NCBI GenBank assembly: GCA_963978905.1
Contig: OZ022257.1
Coordinates: 18,929,664 to 18,993,663, forward strand
Length of the DNA: 64,000 nt
From: Trichostrongylus colubriformis
Taxonomy: Eukaryota; Nematoda; Chromadorea; Rhabditida; Trichostrongylidae
Reading direction: 5' to 3'
Position 1 is the stretch's first letter; every line of letters starts with the position of its first letter. Below the pieces are notes generated by a model. It saw only the letters and a list, made by a program, of their open reading frames with translations, was not told the DNA's origin and did not search any database. A program made the translations under genes and the position numbers. Positions 1-12,700 of the stretch are shown piece by piece.

Positions 1-1150
1 AAGTAAGTAAAGAAGTTGTTAGTATGTTAAAAGAAATATGTAAAAGACTCACTGATCCCAGGTGCCAATATCCTGCAAACTTGGACAACTGGACGAGCGT
101 CAGAGGCTTGAGCTGGTGTGGAACCGGACCGACTGCTCCCAGTGACAGCAAGTGTCGGTAGTGCTCGTTTTCGAGCTTATATCTATCTAAGAGAAAGCTT
201 TTGCACCTCTCACACGCGGCTGTCCCTGGTTGGCGCCTCCCATACGCAGCTGTTAGGGTTACCGTATTTTTCCGATAGTAGCAGTAGAGTTTTGGGCATA
301 TAAAAACTTATTTTCCCCAATTAGTTCGCCACGGAGTGATTATTGCTTCATTTTTAAAGATATTCTACGATATACCATGATTTGGGAGAGAAAGAAAAAA
401 ACTGACATTTCTAGCGAGTTTAGTATCAAAAAAATGATTTTCGTGCGCTCCCATGCGCCTTTGATGGGCGAGGTGCACGAAAAATCTACTTAATGATTGA
501 ATGAAACATAAAATTCAAGAATTTGCTAGATTTAGATTGGTACTAAGTTAAATTGTTTATGGGAAAGATCATCACGTATATCACTAGTCATTTTAGTGAA
601 TTAAGTGGGTGAAAGAAAGGAAATATAGAAAATTATTAATTAAAATCAGAAATTGTTATTTTCTCAAACTATACCTAATATTTATTAATGGGGGGTGGAC
701 GAACTACCTAGGGTTGTTGTTTTCGATGAGAGGAACTTGATGAGTTGTTTGAAAGCCTCCTATTTCGAAAATGGTGGGATTGCGCCATGCATCCTAATTG
801 AGGTATATTGACGTATCAATTGGAAGGTTATAATTTCTATTTACATATAGTACTTCTTTTGATTCATCAACAAATCGAATATTCATTATAATTAGCGATT
901 TTTTTTTGTTTGATAGCCCCAGTTTAAGCCACGTATTCGAATTTTCCTACTATTATGACTTATGGTTGAGCGTTTTTTCCTTTATTAACCGAACTCATGC
1001 TATTCTATCGCTTGTAGGGACATGATGTAAGCTATGGGTGATCCTAAACCCTTGTTGTATTTCTTTTTGTAGTTCGAATAAAGAAGTGTTATCGCAACTG
1101 TCTTGTGTACACATCTCTTTTGGAAGTAAAAAAATATATGGGTGTTTCTT
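1..1150. other. Unassigned intergenic DNA
   Basis: AT-rich and without supported exons; apart from the inverted repeat at 434-486, nothing recognisable is visible. Confidence 0.5.
434..486. repeat. Imperfect inverted repeat
   Basis: GATTTTCGTGC (436-446) pairs with GCACGAAAAATC (474-485), with further partial pairing of CTCCCATGCGCC and GATGGGCGAGG inside. Probably a small foldback relic. Confidence 0.5.
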
Positions 1151-1157
1151 GGCTTAC

Positions 1158-1329
1158 CTTCCCAGCCGATATTTTGTTTTCCGATACGCATATGTGCCGT
1201 AACCCTGCAGCTTACGGTACAGCGTGCCCGGCTGTAAATCTTATTCACAGGAGCAGGAAGCGCTGCTAAACTTGCGTTTTTACACCGAGTATTTACAGCT
1301 ACGAGGCTGTTTGGGGTCATCGCGGTCAT
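1158..1329 (-). CDS. Possible isolated exon
   Basis: A minus-strand stretch is bounded by a CTTCAG acceptor (just above 1329) and a GGGAAG/GTAAGCC donor at 1157. It stays open in the frame beginning MTAMTPNSLVAV and ending IGKQNIGWEG. No homology is recognised and no partner exons were found. The plus strand is also open across part of this stretch, so coding status is doubtful. Confidence 0.2.
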
Positions 1330-1559
1330 CTGAAGACGATTTACAATCGTTGATCGCTTTCGTTGGAGTCTGGAAGATTTATGACTTCTCCATTCAAACC
1401 TATCCAGACGGGTCGGAGACAGGGTGAGATTAGCTACGTCTCAATGCTAGCGCGCGCGGCTCCACAGTTTAATGGTAGCCGTCAGGGTGAGTCGACTATA
1501 TGGCGGCGAGTCCTTTGTATGTGTGCGGCAATTCATCAAAAACAGGAAATTTATATGTG

Positions 1560-2850
1560 AGTAAATACTTGGGTACTCTGCTAAACTGAAAAAAAAGTAA
1601 AACACTACAAAACTATTTTAGAGAGCAATTATCGCAAAAGCTTCACTGTCGTTACAGTAAGAACAACTATACCTCTCATTGAACAGGTACTGACTGAACT
1701 TCAAAAGGTCATTATGGGAGCAATTCACTGTCGTTACAGTAGAAACAATCATCCCAAAATTCACTTGAACGACACTACCTAGGGGAAAAAGTGTGAATAG
1801 GAAAATGGCCTATTATAAACTATTATATGAGGCTCCTCTGAGAGGGTTTGAACGAGCCTACTATCAACTATAAGGCTTATTTGAAAGGGCCTACTATACT
1901 TTATAAAGCTCATTTGAAGATAAGCGAAACTGTCTAACATAAACTAATGGCATGGGTGGCCGTGACAAATGGATCTCGACGCCAGGACTGTAAAATTTGA
2001 AATATTCAATGCCTTTGTATGCATTGTTATCCGTAGTGATGTACACCCTACGACACGTGGTGTGTACATCACCACGCTCTTCTATGGAAAATCGGCACTT
2101 GAAAAGAAAAAAAATTTTTTTTGAGAGTTTAGAGACGTATCTAAACTGTTTTCAATTATTCATGGAGCAATATGTATACCTATTACTCACATGAGAGTCG
2201 TTCGTTGATATCCCTCGATAGTTTCCATTGTCGTGAACAGCATCTGTCGACAGGAATGACGTTCTGACGAAGGAAGGGTGGAGTATGGGGTTTCTATTAA
2301 GAGTTACAAACTGTGGGTGGGCGGGTGATTTTTTTTTGAACCCTTTTCCAAAAAAAAAAAACTATTTGGTACCTTTGAATAAGAGTTATGATTTACGACT
2401 GAAGAGGGGAAAAAATTATCTCCCTGGGATCTCCATATCAGATAATAGGTTCGCGAGGCCTATTACTGAAGGGTATGTAGCGGTATATAAATTACAAGAG
2501 AAGTGGCTATACATATTTATTACATTAGGTACATAATACTAAGACAAGGGATAGAGAGGGGGGAAGACGAGAGAGAGGACACGACGGGCTATGGTCAGGC
2601 GACCATCACGACTGCCGTCCGTTCACCTCCGTTGACCTCTGCCAGCTGCTGCGCCGTGGGCGACAGGTGCGGGGCACTTGGGTGGCCTCGCTACTCACGG
2701 CTCGGACCCGACAGGATCCTGCGAGTTTGAATTGAGGAGTGTTTCCTCCAGTTCGGTGAGCGATGAACCAATAATGAACACGCCCTCTATATACCTTTTG
2801 TAAAACATTATTCCAGTGGTTAACGACCTACGTTCTATGCGGACAAGATA
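1560..2850. other. Unassigned intergenic DNA with small local repeats
   Basis: TTCACTGTCGTTACAGTA occurs twice (near 1644 and 1725). A ~44-bp degenerate triplet around GCCTACTAT..ATAAGGCT lies at 1805-1925. No gene is supported. Confidence 0.5.
2036..2072. repeat. Short inverted repeat
   Basis: GTGATGTACAC at 2036-2046 pairs with GTGTACATCAC at 2062-2072 around a 15-nt loop. No associated gene. Confidence 0.6.
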
Positions 2851-2854
2851 TACA

Positions 2855-2950
2855 GTAGTGGGGCTATACGCAGGGCACTCCGGGAGTCGAGGATTCCTCG
2901 ACGGGGGGGGGGTCGCACTCGACCGGACAGGAGGGGGGGGGTCGCATCTG
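2855..2950 (+). repeat. G-run/TCGCA cluster, left copy
   Basis: Contains GGGCACTCCGGGAGTCGAGGA followed by two motifs of 8-10 G plus TCGCA (about 2903-2918 and 2931-2946). Related to the cluster at 6990-7090, where the GGCACTCC/TCCTCGAC block is inverted while the G-runs keep the same strand. Four G-tracts of at least four bases make G-quadruplex formation plausible. Confidence 0.6.
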
Positions 2951-4860
2951 TAGCTAAGCGATAATTTTATGGGAATTTCCTCTAGCCCATCGTACAGTCG
3001 ATATCTGCCCCTCATACACGAAAAGAGCCACCGCTACCTCGCTGTCTGAATCGCAGATGGGTGTAGACCATCTTGAAAAGGTGACCGCCATCATTTATGG
3101 ACTCGTTACGCGTTTAGCACTCACCATCGCGCTGCCATGATGACACACACCTCATCGTTATGGAGGGGCCTATCTAGTAGCGGGTAGAACCAATATACTC
3201 ACATTACCGTAAACTATACGTTTATGTTATTGCATTGCTACCATAGAGTTCATTGTTGCGTGCAAGAACGACATGTCGGTATCCATTTAGGAGAAGAAAA
3301 ATACATTTTTATTTTAGGCTACACCAGTCATACTATGAACGGCGTTTAATGGAGACAAGCAGTCCAGCAAAGCATGCTTGTTGTTCACGTTGTTGAATTG
3401 TTGTAATTTGGTTGCAGTGGTGCATGTAAATTGTTTAATGCACATTGTTCAAATAAAAAGTAAAGCCCTATGAAATGTCTCTATCATATCATCATCACGA
3501 AGAGCACCAGAAGAAAAGATCATTGCTTTCGCTTTTCATCAATCTCTTTTGACAGTCGTATGACGTGTGCATCTGGTCTGCTCATGAACTTGTGCGAGGT
3601 CATGGAATGCTGGGCAGATGTTTTACAAGATCTTGTGCAGCACCTGAAATCCTGAGTCAACCATGATCGGAGAGGCATGTATAGTAGAAAAATACCTGAA
3701 ACAATTGGCTTTCCCTCATGCTTCATAAACCATTCAGAAATTTTAAATGTCGATGGCATGTGAGCCGAAAATCCTGAACCAGGAAGTGGGTTAGCCCACT
3801 GCTTGGCCAGAGTTTCGGGCGTAACGATAAGTATGGTAAGTTCATCGTGTTGAACTCCGCAGTAGATTTTTGATATGGAGATGAGTATTGGCAGTATTAA
3901 ATTAAACTATATGGAGCGCTAAAATTTGGTAAAGCTGACCTCATTAGGCTTTGGTAAAGCTCACCTCATCAGCCTATCTGAGGTTTCAGCTCCTAATCTG
4001 CTCCTTTCACCTCTTCTGAGCCTAATGGCTGTTAAAAAACTGCGTTCAGGATCGGCATTGCTGGCGGGATGACAAGTATACACTTGATGGCCTGCAAAGA
4101 AGGAAATCAGTCTCCGAAATTATTAATAGTGAATATTATTTTACCTGAATAACCACGTAAGGTATCCTTAATGCGTCTCCGTTGTCGAGCAGCGTTTGGC
4201 CCGCCAAAATGGCCATTCTTTGTAGCAATTTCCAAGCATTTGTAGCAATTCTTTGCAATGGGATCTGCAAATGAAGTAAATTGATAAGTTGATGGATAAG
4301 GCAGTAACTTATGACATCAACATAAGTTGGTTTCACTAGATGTCTTTATCAAGTTAACAAAGACCAAAGAGAAAGAAAGCAAGTAAGAATACGGCCACAC
4401 TGAGCATATGACAGAGCGAGCTCTTTTATATGCGAGCCCTTTTATATGAGGGAATGGCGGCTATCGATGATTAAGTGCAGGGACAATGCAGCGCTGCGCT
4501 GTTCATGCACTTTGTCATCGGCGAAAAAAAGGCGAAATGTGGAGAGGAGAACGCTACTGTGTTCACAGGGAAGTGCATTTATGTATTCGCTGTTCATCAG
4601 AACATTGAACATTCAAAGAGTATTCACTGATCACTCGTACCGTGAAACACCCTTTCAATGTTATCTGCAACTCGTAGCAGGAGCCCAGTGCATGGCGGAT
4701 CCCTTAAGCGAAGCCACAAGTGTATGTCCTATCTGATAGCCGCACGAGATCATCTTACTAGGCCAACCACCCTTCTAGTTACATCTACTGCCCTTCCAAT
4801 CACATCTACTGCGAAAGTAGGAGGCATGGCGCATACCCAGAGCAAGGATGGAGAACGCTA
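2950..4860. other. Unassigned intergenic DNA
   Basis: Only minor direct repeats are visible (for example GGTAAAGCTGACCTCATTA/GGTAAAGCTCACCTCATCA at 3930-3980). The short reading frames here lack splice context or recognisable domains. Confidence 0.5.
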
Positions 4861-4861
4861 A

Positions 4862-5430
4862 GGTGTTGGTTTTACTGCACTGCTACCAGCAAAATTGTTT
4901 AGAAAGTATGAGGCTGCTTTTGAGGAGGTTTTGAACGCTCTCTGTGCGACGCTGTCACGCTCTTGATGGCAAAAAAATTTTCCTCGACATTTCCTCGACT
5001 CACGTTTCTCAAGAACTAGGCAACGTACAAAGGAGTTTGAGGGCGCGTTGGAAAGAACGAAGTCTCTAGTTTCAGAAAAACAACTGGGATTGCAAAACAT
5101 GCAGCACAAAAAAAGTTATAACTGTTAGAAGCCAAAAAACCCGCATGCAATTTTCATTTTCCTCGACTAATCCTCGACTCGCATTCCTCTCTCATTTCTG
5201 AACATTTGAAGCAACTAAAGTAGTCATTGGAAAGAGCAAACCTAGCTCTTTCTAAAAAACACCTGAAGTCCCAAATCATAGAATATGAGGAAAGTTATGG
5301 TCGTTCAAACAAGGTCTACTTTCGCGATTTTCAGCCATTTTTGTCGATTAGCGCGCTCCAGGTTCGCACGCCGCGACGCAACCGCAGCGCTTCTAATGTT
5401 ACCGCAAATTTCAAGTTTTTGAATTTTTAA
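4862..5430 (+). other. Diverged duplicated segment upstream of the micro-exon array
   Basis: Two related ~185-bp stretches can be aligned by eye: 5030-5110 (reads LERTKSLVSEKQLGLQNMQ in one frame) and 5225-5300 (LERANLALSKKHLKSQIIE). Both follow a TTCCTCGACT..CTCG block (near 4980 and 5160). A further open stretch at 4863-4964 reads TALLPAKLFRKYEAAFEEVL. These could be degenerate upstream exons of the same array, but frame and splicing cannot be fixed. Confidence 0.3.
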
Positions 5431-6890
5431 TAGGTATTTTTCATGTTTTGCTCTGTTATGTTTTATGTTTTTATGTTTTTATGCTCATGTTTCGTTGTGC
5501 CTTATGTTTAAATGTGTTTAATGTTTGTTTACATGTGTTTTTTTCAGATTTCGTCAATAGTCGAAGCCGTCCCGTTGATCGCATCAAGGTATGTTGCTTT
5601 TTTTTTCAGAATTTGTTATGTATATTGAATATTCTTCATATATAGTCGTATAGTTTCCATTATGCTTTATGTTTAAATGTTTCTAATGCTTATTTCATGT
5701 CCTTTTTTTAGGTATCGTTCATGGTCGAAGTTCGGACGCGCGCCGCATCAAGGTATGTTGCTTTTTTTCAGAATTTGTTATGTATATTGAATATTTTTCA
5801 TATATAGTCGTATAGTTTCCATTATGCTTTATGTTTAAATGTTTCTAATGCTTATTTCATGTCCTTTTTTCAGGTATCGTTCATGGTCGAAGTTCGGACG
5901 CGCGCCGCATCAAGGTATGTTGCTTTTTTTCAGAATTTGTTATGTATATTGAATATTTTTCATATATAGTCGTATAGTTTCCATTATGCTTTATGTTTAA
6001 ATGTTTCTAATGCTTATTTCATGTCCTTTTTTCAGGTATCGTTCATGGTCGAAGTTCGGACGCGCGCCGCATCAAGGTATGTTGCTTTTTTTCAGAATTT
6101 GTTATGTGTATTGAATATTTTTCATATATAGTCGTATAGTTTCCATTATGCTTTATGTTTAAATGTTTCTAATGCTCATTTCATGTCCTTTTTTCAGGTA
6201 TTCTTCATCGTGAAATCCAAACGCCTCCCGCAGGAAGGTATGTTGCTTTTTTTCAGATCTTGCAATTGTTCTTTGACTGTTTTTCATAATTAGTCGTAAT
6301 ATTTACGTTGTACTTAATGTTTCAATGTCTTTAATGCTTATTTCATGTACTTTTTTTCAGGTATTTTTTGATAGTGAAGTCCGACGCCGCCCGCAGGAAG
6401 GTATGTTGCTTTTTTTTTTCAGAAAATGAGGTCTGTTGTTTCCTTTTCATTCTTCATGTTTAATATTGTTCACTTATTCTTATGTTACTCTTTTTCTTAC
6501 ATTTTCGCGTTTTGCTTTACCTATATATGTTTGATTTTGCTTTTTTCAGGTCCGTTGAAGAAGTGGCCGATTAAATCGAGGGAAGGCGTTCAGGAAACGA
6601 GGTTTGTTGTTTTCTTTTCATTCTTCATGTTTAATATTGTTCACTTATTCTTGTAATGCTCTTTTTATACATTTTCGTCTTTTACTTTATCTATATATGT
6701 TTGGTTTTGCTTTTTTTTAGGTCCGTTGAAGAAGTACCCGAGTAAAACGAGAGAAGTTTCAGAAAGAAAGATTTTTTTGTTTTCTTTATATTTCGTGTTC
6801 GATTTAATAGGATTTAATGTGTGAAATTGTAATTTTTTTGGTTTGTACTTCTTCGATTACCTTTTACTGTGCCTAAGGGAAAAATAAATG
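5431..6890 (+). repeat. Tandem array of splice-flanked micro-exon-like segments
   Basis: At least five units of ~162 bp (162-164) and two longer ones (~189, 171) each contain a short GC-richer segment preceded by a T-run plus CAG/TAG and followed by GTATGTTG or GTTTGTTG. The segments are 5548-5588, 5712-5752, 5874-5914, 6036-6076 (41 nt each), 6198-6237 and 6361-6400 (40 nt), 6550-6601 (52 nt) and 6721-6770 (no donor). The 41-nt middle copies are identical and end GCATCAAG before the donor. The T-rich spacers (~122 bp) look like nematode introns. An AATAAA occurs near 6885. In one phase segments 1-4 read open together; 40-nt copies read VFF...PQE. It is either a spliced micro-exon gene or a minisatellite carrying splice motifs. 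Confidence 0.6.
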
Positions 6891-6989
6891 TTCGCAATAT
6901 TTGTACTGTAACATTTATTACAAAAGAAATCAATACAACTACACAAAACATGAAATATAGCAATCATACAATCTTGCGGTGCTGTGGAA

Positions 6990-7095
6990 GCCAGTAGGGG
7001 GGGGGTCGCATTTGAGACCCGAAGAGGGGGGGTCGCACTGAAGCGGCCATTTTCCTCGACACCTGGGAGTGCCCTGGCTATACGCAAGCCCATGG
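6990..7095 (+). repeat. G-run/TCGCA cluster, right copy
   Basis: Two motifs of 7-9 G plus TCGCA are separated by ~28 bp, followed by TCCTCGAC..GGGAGTGCCCT and CTATACGCA. The last two blocks match the left copy at 2855-2950. A decayed third copy lies at 14350-14430 on the opposite strand (runs of C before TCGTA, beside GAGGATTCCTTGAC). Confidence 0.55.
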
Positions 7096-7368
7096 CCAGG
7101 CCGCGACATTGTTCATAGTATCTGCCACTAAACTGGAATATGTTGCTTTACAGAGTTGCTTTCAACAACTCCCTGAAGTCATCCTTTTCAAGACCAGAAG
7201 TGATGACCTCCCTTTTGTATTGCTTCGAAGTATCGCAAAAATATTCTCAAGACTTTCGAGACTTTTGAGGGGTCTTCTGAGTTTTTTGAATAAATATTTT
7301 GGAGTCTCAATTGTTGTTGAACATTCAGATAATCATGAGACTTCGGAACAGCACAATATTAAACTCCC

Positions 7369-7417
7369 AAATGATTGTTATATTAAACTATACTAAAGTT
7401 TAATATAACAATCATTT
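7369..7417. repeat. Perfect 21-bp inverted repeat (hairpin)
   Basis: Arms 7369-7389 and 7397-7417 are exact reverse complements (AAATGATTGTTATATTAAAC plus T) around a 7-nt loop. AT-rich. No T-run follows that would suggest a polymerase III terminator. Function unknown. Confidence 0.8.
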
Positions 7418-7875
7418 AGGACTATACTATATTAAATTAACTATAAATATTAAACTCAACTACCCCGGAGTAAACAAGCAGTGTTTCCCATCGTTGAAAA
7501 TGTAGTGAGGACGAAAAAGGCCGAAAGCGGAAAAAATTCGCAAAATCCACGCTTAGTTCGCCAGGGTAATAAAATGTGGTTTGTAGAAGTCAGTAATTTG
7601 AATGCGTTTTGTTTACCGAAGTCTTTCGTATGGCAATTATCAACTACGGACATTTGAAGGTTCGGCGCTATGGACGAGTTGCCCGACGCAGAAGATGCGT
7701 CGAATGGTCGGCGTTAGGGTGGCAGCAATGGCCCATGTGCCCCATTGGCAATTAGCTGCAAGGGGCCGCGCTAACCGGCATACACCTTTTTCTGCGGCAT
7801 ACAAGGTTTACAGGATATGATGCTTGTGTACTTCACTCGGTATCTCGTTTAATCTCTATTAAAATACGAAAAACA

Positions 7876-8046
7876 ATGTTGCAAGTCAGCCAAATCTCAC
7901 TTGAGTCCAAGGAGAGAAAGGAGCTCAAACCCCTCAAGCAACTGCTTTCGCACATGGAAAACGTTTCATATCCGCCATGGCTTTCACACTTCTTCGAGCT
8001 TAGGCTACAGCTCTTCTTCCCTATATATTCAAAGAACCCGCTATGA
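7876..8046 (+). CDS. Small unassigned ORF, 56 aa
   Basis: An ATG at 7876 opens a frame whose product is charged then hydrophobic-aromatic (ESKERKELKPLKQLLSHMEN, then PWLSHFFELRLQLFFPI). It has no recognised family and no clear splice partners. It could be a chance ORF or a terminal exon. Confidence 0.2.
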   Translation: MLQVSQISLESKERKELKPLKQLLSHMENVSYPPWLSHFFELRLQLFFPIYSKNPL

Positions 8047-8049
8047 TAT

Positions 8050-9774
8050 GCTGCAAATAAAGCCGTCGCCGCGCACTCTGTGTAGTGTCAAGCGCAAGGG
8101 GTGCAATGGAGCCCAATACACAACACTGCGACATAATGAGCACAGCTACCCTCTCTTTACACTAACCAAAAGATTACGAAATTGCACGAAAAAAATTCAT
8201 TATAAACGTAACGATTTATTTAACAAGCAACCTGTGATCCCAGGTGCTTCAACGTTCCATCATCCCTTTCAACACAACGGTGATTTCAACAAATGGCAGC
8301 CATGAAATGCGGAAAGAATGAGTGTGGTTCTTTCCAAAATAGAGCCTACGCCAGAAAACGAAAAAAAAACTGAAAAGAATAATGGCTCTATCGCCGCGCC
8401 AGAGGATAACAACACTCCTACAGTCGCAAAGGAATATAAACCCAAACAATCCGAAAATCAACATGACTAAGGCTCAGACGCAGGCGGAATAAAATGGTGA
8501 AGTTCAAAATGCTGGGTTCCCAAACAATTGGCATCAATACCTATAAAGTTGTAACAGAAAAATAAAAAGAAACCGCAACAATGACGCGCGAACCTCTGGA
8601 CAAAGATAAACACCAAATTATTGACAATCTAACATAGAAGTCTAACAACCAGTATATTATACCATCCGGGAACACAATTTCGAATACTGGTACTCTCTCT
8701 AACCATTAAAAGCCAAATTCTAATAAATGTGAACAGTGAGTACCAGTGTTCTTAAATATTTTTCCTAACAAGGTAACAACGTATGATGTGCAACAGTAAC
8801 AAATAAAATTTCCGACTGTTTTGATAAACGCGTAAGCAGGATGGTGGTAAAAAGCTTGTTGAGAACCACGACAAAAGGGTTCTGTTTGAGCAGTGATGAA
8901 ACACGAAATATAGGCGTAGCCGTAACAAGAAAACCAACAAAATCACTATTGAATTGAGAAATATCGCCAAATCTGGGATGATTCAAAAAAACTTTTCACA
9001 TCACCTATCCACAACAACAACAACTGTGCGTAACGACCCACTCAACAGTAACAGGAGTCGTACAGACAGGGATTATAGACGAATAAGGCGATGAGAGTGA
9101 TGTAGCACACAGAAAGAAAGAAGGTGCCACAAATAGTGGAATGTTGCCATTCCTATTACATATTTTTGTTCAATATGTCCAATATCGGAGTCCATAACTC
9201 ACGATTAGAACAAAGCGACAGTATTGCATGCTGAATATCTCGACGCTTTCCCTTAACCGTGAAGTCAGGATACTCAGCTGTGAAGTCGAATGTGTCCAAC
9301 TGAATAACAATGATTTGAATGCAACTCGATTACAAGCTCCAGAAAGTCATTTTCCCTTTCCTATTTTCATTTTTCATGGAAGAAAGTTCCTTCGCCCATA
9401 AATATGCGACGGTTATCTAGTCGAGATGTTACTAATCGCAACGGAAACGAGGAGTCATCGGCGCAATCAGTGAATGCGAACAAACAGAGTCCCCTTCTTT
9501 GGCTGTTGAACTATGAAAACTCATGCAAATATGTTGCTGTCGAAGAATGAAAACTGAAGCAAGTGAAGCCTAGAGCTGCCTCACTGGTGCGAAGAAAAAG
9601 ATGACAACAAAACACAATTTGTGACTAAAAAGTGCGCAGCTGCTGGAATGTATGCCACTGCAAGCGTTTTGACAGCTATAAGATGATCGTCGTTAAAAAG
9701 CATTATTTTCCTTTGCCTGATGGTGACTCATATCAAGCGAGCGAGACTGTTGTATTCATCTACAAAACTGCGCG
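8050..9774. other. Intergenic DNA downstream of the SUMO-protease gene
   Basis: No supported exon, repeat copy or RNA gene is visible. If the protease uses a donor near 9794, a last exon could lie here on the minus strand, but none was convincing. Confidence 0.4.
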
Positions 9775-12700
9775 CTAATGTACAAATATACCCACATTAG
9801 AAGGAGGTGCCAGAAGAAATCGTCGGGCAAATTCGACGATATACAGTCCGCAGTCGCAGTTGTTGTTCTGCTGAGGCAGACGATACGGAACTATACAGCA
9901 CATCCTCTCCATCGAGCACAGAGCTTGCTGGCGACGTCGTGACCATACATACTGAAAAGGATTAACATTACTCATTTCCGATAGGTGAAAGGATTACGTG
10001 AAACAGTAGTGAGATTTCAGGTTACCTTTAGAAAATCATCACAGAGAACAGCAATGTTTTGCATGTTGTTTGGGTCTTCACTAAGCTGAGAGTCGAAGCA
10101 GAGCATTCGAGCGCGAGCTGTGAAAGGGTGGCATATAATCACTAGTGACCTGAATCAAACTTCAAGTTCAACGGAGCTTAAGGATGCATAAGAAGGGTGA
10201 AGAACCTGGTTTTTCTGACAGAAATATCTCCAGTCTAACTTTTTCACTGAGAAACACTCACCAATGTTCCCATTCATTTACAGGCACAACGATATAATCA
10301 ACATCGATAAAATCGAAATCTTCCACAAAATCCAAAACATCTCCGAATCGTGCATCTAGCTGAAAGTAAGTGAAGATATAGCAACCCTATCAAGTTGTTT
10401 ACATCAATAAATAGATTCTTGAAGAAAATCACAAATTAGTTATCGGCTGGAATGATACCTTTTGCTCCTCAGTGAGATTAACATCAGCATTATCGACCTG
10501 GGCTACAGAGTCAAGTATGGACAAGTTGTGCCAAAACACCGAAGGAAGAACAGTAACTCGCTTACACCTAAACATGATCTGCTTCGAATAAGATGATGAA
10601 GTTCGAATGAAGGAACAAGGAAGCCATACTTCATAGAGAACTTTATAGACAGTACATGATAAGAGCAGAATTAATTGTCCACAGCAAAGGATATCAACGA
10701 AGCTGTACTGCTGGGTTGTGTTTATCTTACTATTGTATATGGGCAGTCCAGAAACAGCTACTTCACATATCATGATACTTTCATTTCCAACGGCTAATAT
10801 GACTGGAAGATAGAATAAAACTCACGGCTCGTCAGGGAGAAGGTGTTCTACAACATGGTTGAGATAAAAATCCACAATCGTGTCATTAAGCAGATCCTAC
10901 AAAAGTAGTGATGTAGGGAAAAAAGAATGAATGAAAAATGAATGTTAGAGTAACAGATAAAACGGATCTCTTAAATGATAAAAGGCGTGGTTTAATCAAG
11001 CGAAGGTAATAATTTTCGGCAACTAGGTTTTCAAGTTTCTTCACAATACTGCTTACCGCGAACACATGCCATGCAATTGTGAGCAAAGTGGAGAGCAAGC
11101 TTTTGTTGCGTCCTTATTAGATCAAATAATCTTGCTCATGACTTCATACTCCGTTTCAATCTGCCTATCAGCCGAGAGAAATAAATGTTTGGCAAGAAAT
11201 AATCAATGTAAAACAAATGTGTACCGCATGTCCAAACGCCGGGATTCACGAATCAGTATATGAATCAGCTAGTACCACTCTGCCTCACTCTCCTCTACTC
11301 AACAGGCTCGCGAAACTCTTCCCTGTATCCCTCACAATCATTTATCTTGTAGGATACTACTCGCTATTATTGACCAAGGGATGGGAGTGGAACACTCGAC
11401 ATAGATCGATCCCTTTTGGAATGAGTCACTCTTCTATTATACTTCCTTCCGCTATTGTAGTGACACTAAGACGAGCGGTACTATCCGATCCAGACATGAA
11501 CTTTGTGTAGGATGGGTGCTTAAGACTAGGGTATGGTGACCTTTGCGATGTATTAGGTTGCTTCAATATGAATCGGACAAATTGACAAAATTTTATCTTT
11601 ATCGTACAACTTTTTAACGACAACTGGGGATCACTTGTATTATGCTCCATCTTTATCGATGACCTTCTGCCACCGGTTAGGCAGATCGTGGATGCCCTTG
11701 CCCCGAAGGCCGGAGGCTGGGCCTCGAAGAAATTCTCGCGTGCCTTCTTGACGTCAACGCGAGTTTTGAAGTCTTGGCCGTCCAGGTGGCACTGGAGGTG
11801 AGGAAAGGGAGAAATTCGAAGGGGCCAGGTCTGGGGAGTACGGTGGGTGTGGAAGCCGGAGCAACTGTATGAGAGCAGCTCGGCCTTCTTGAATCTCGTA
11901 ATGTGCGGTCTCGCGTTGTCGTGCTGGAAGTAGACATGTGACCGCCGCCGTTGCGAATTTCGGACATTTGTCTTCAATTCTCGTAATCGACGAAAGTAGA
12001 GGCGGCGGACACTGGTGTACCTTCATCGAGCAGCTCCCAGTATTCTACGCCGTGTACGCTCCACCGAATGCGGTCTTCGTCTTCGATGGAGTAGTCGTCC
12101 GACGCAAACTTCGAATGCCACAAGTACACTGTACTTCTGGCGGGGATATGCTCTTTGTTAACTACCTTCAGGCGTCTTTCAATAACCGCGGGTTCCTGGC
12201 CAGATAGCGTAGACATAGTATGACGTTGCGGATGTGGTCTCTGAACGGCTTGAAATTTTGCGGTATGGTGGCGGAATGAAACTAGTTTGGAGTGTTTGTT
12301 TGACTGTATTTTGAAGAGCTTTTTATACTCATTCCAACGGGACCTCGCGCATCCATTTTCGTCAACTCATTGCTGAGTTATGATCCCTGCAAGTCATCAC
12401 TACCATTTGTCCGATTCATAGTGAATCAACCTAATGATAAGATAAAGGCGGTGGTTCAGTATTATTTATCGGAATAAATAGAATGTGTGAGATGGGGATG
12501 TGATGAGGATGTGCCGTTCCCTTTCACCGTCGAGATAAGAGCGCTTTCTTCGGCCGGACTAACCAACATCCCACCTCAAACGAGAGAGTTCTTGCTTCGC
12601 AAACCGATTCACACATGAACTTACTCTGTGAATTAGATACAAGATGGATGACAGTAGTAGTGGGATAGGTTTGAGGATTTTATTTGCAGAATTTTAACTA

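Noticed and set aside
2880..2945. Telomere-like sequence because of G-runs
   Set aside because: Nematode telomeres are TTAGGC repeats; these runs are pure G with TCGCA and not periodic.
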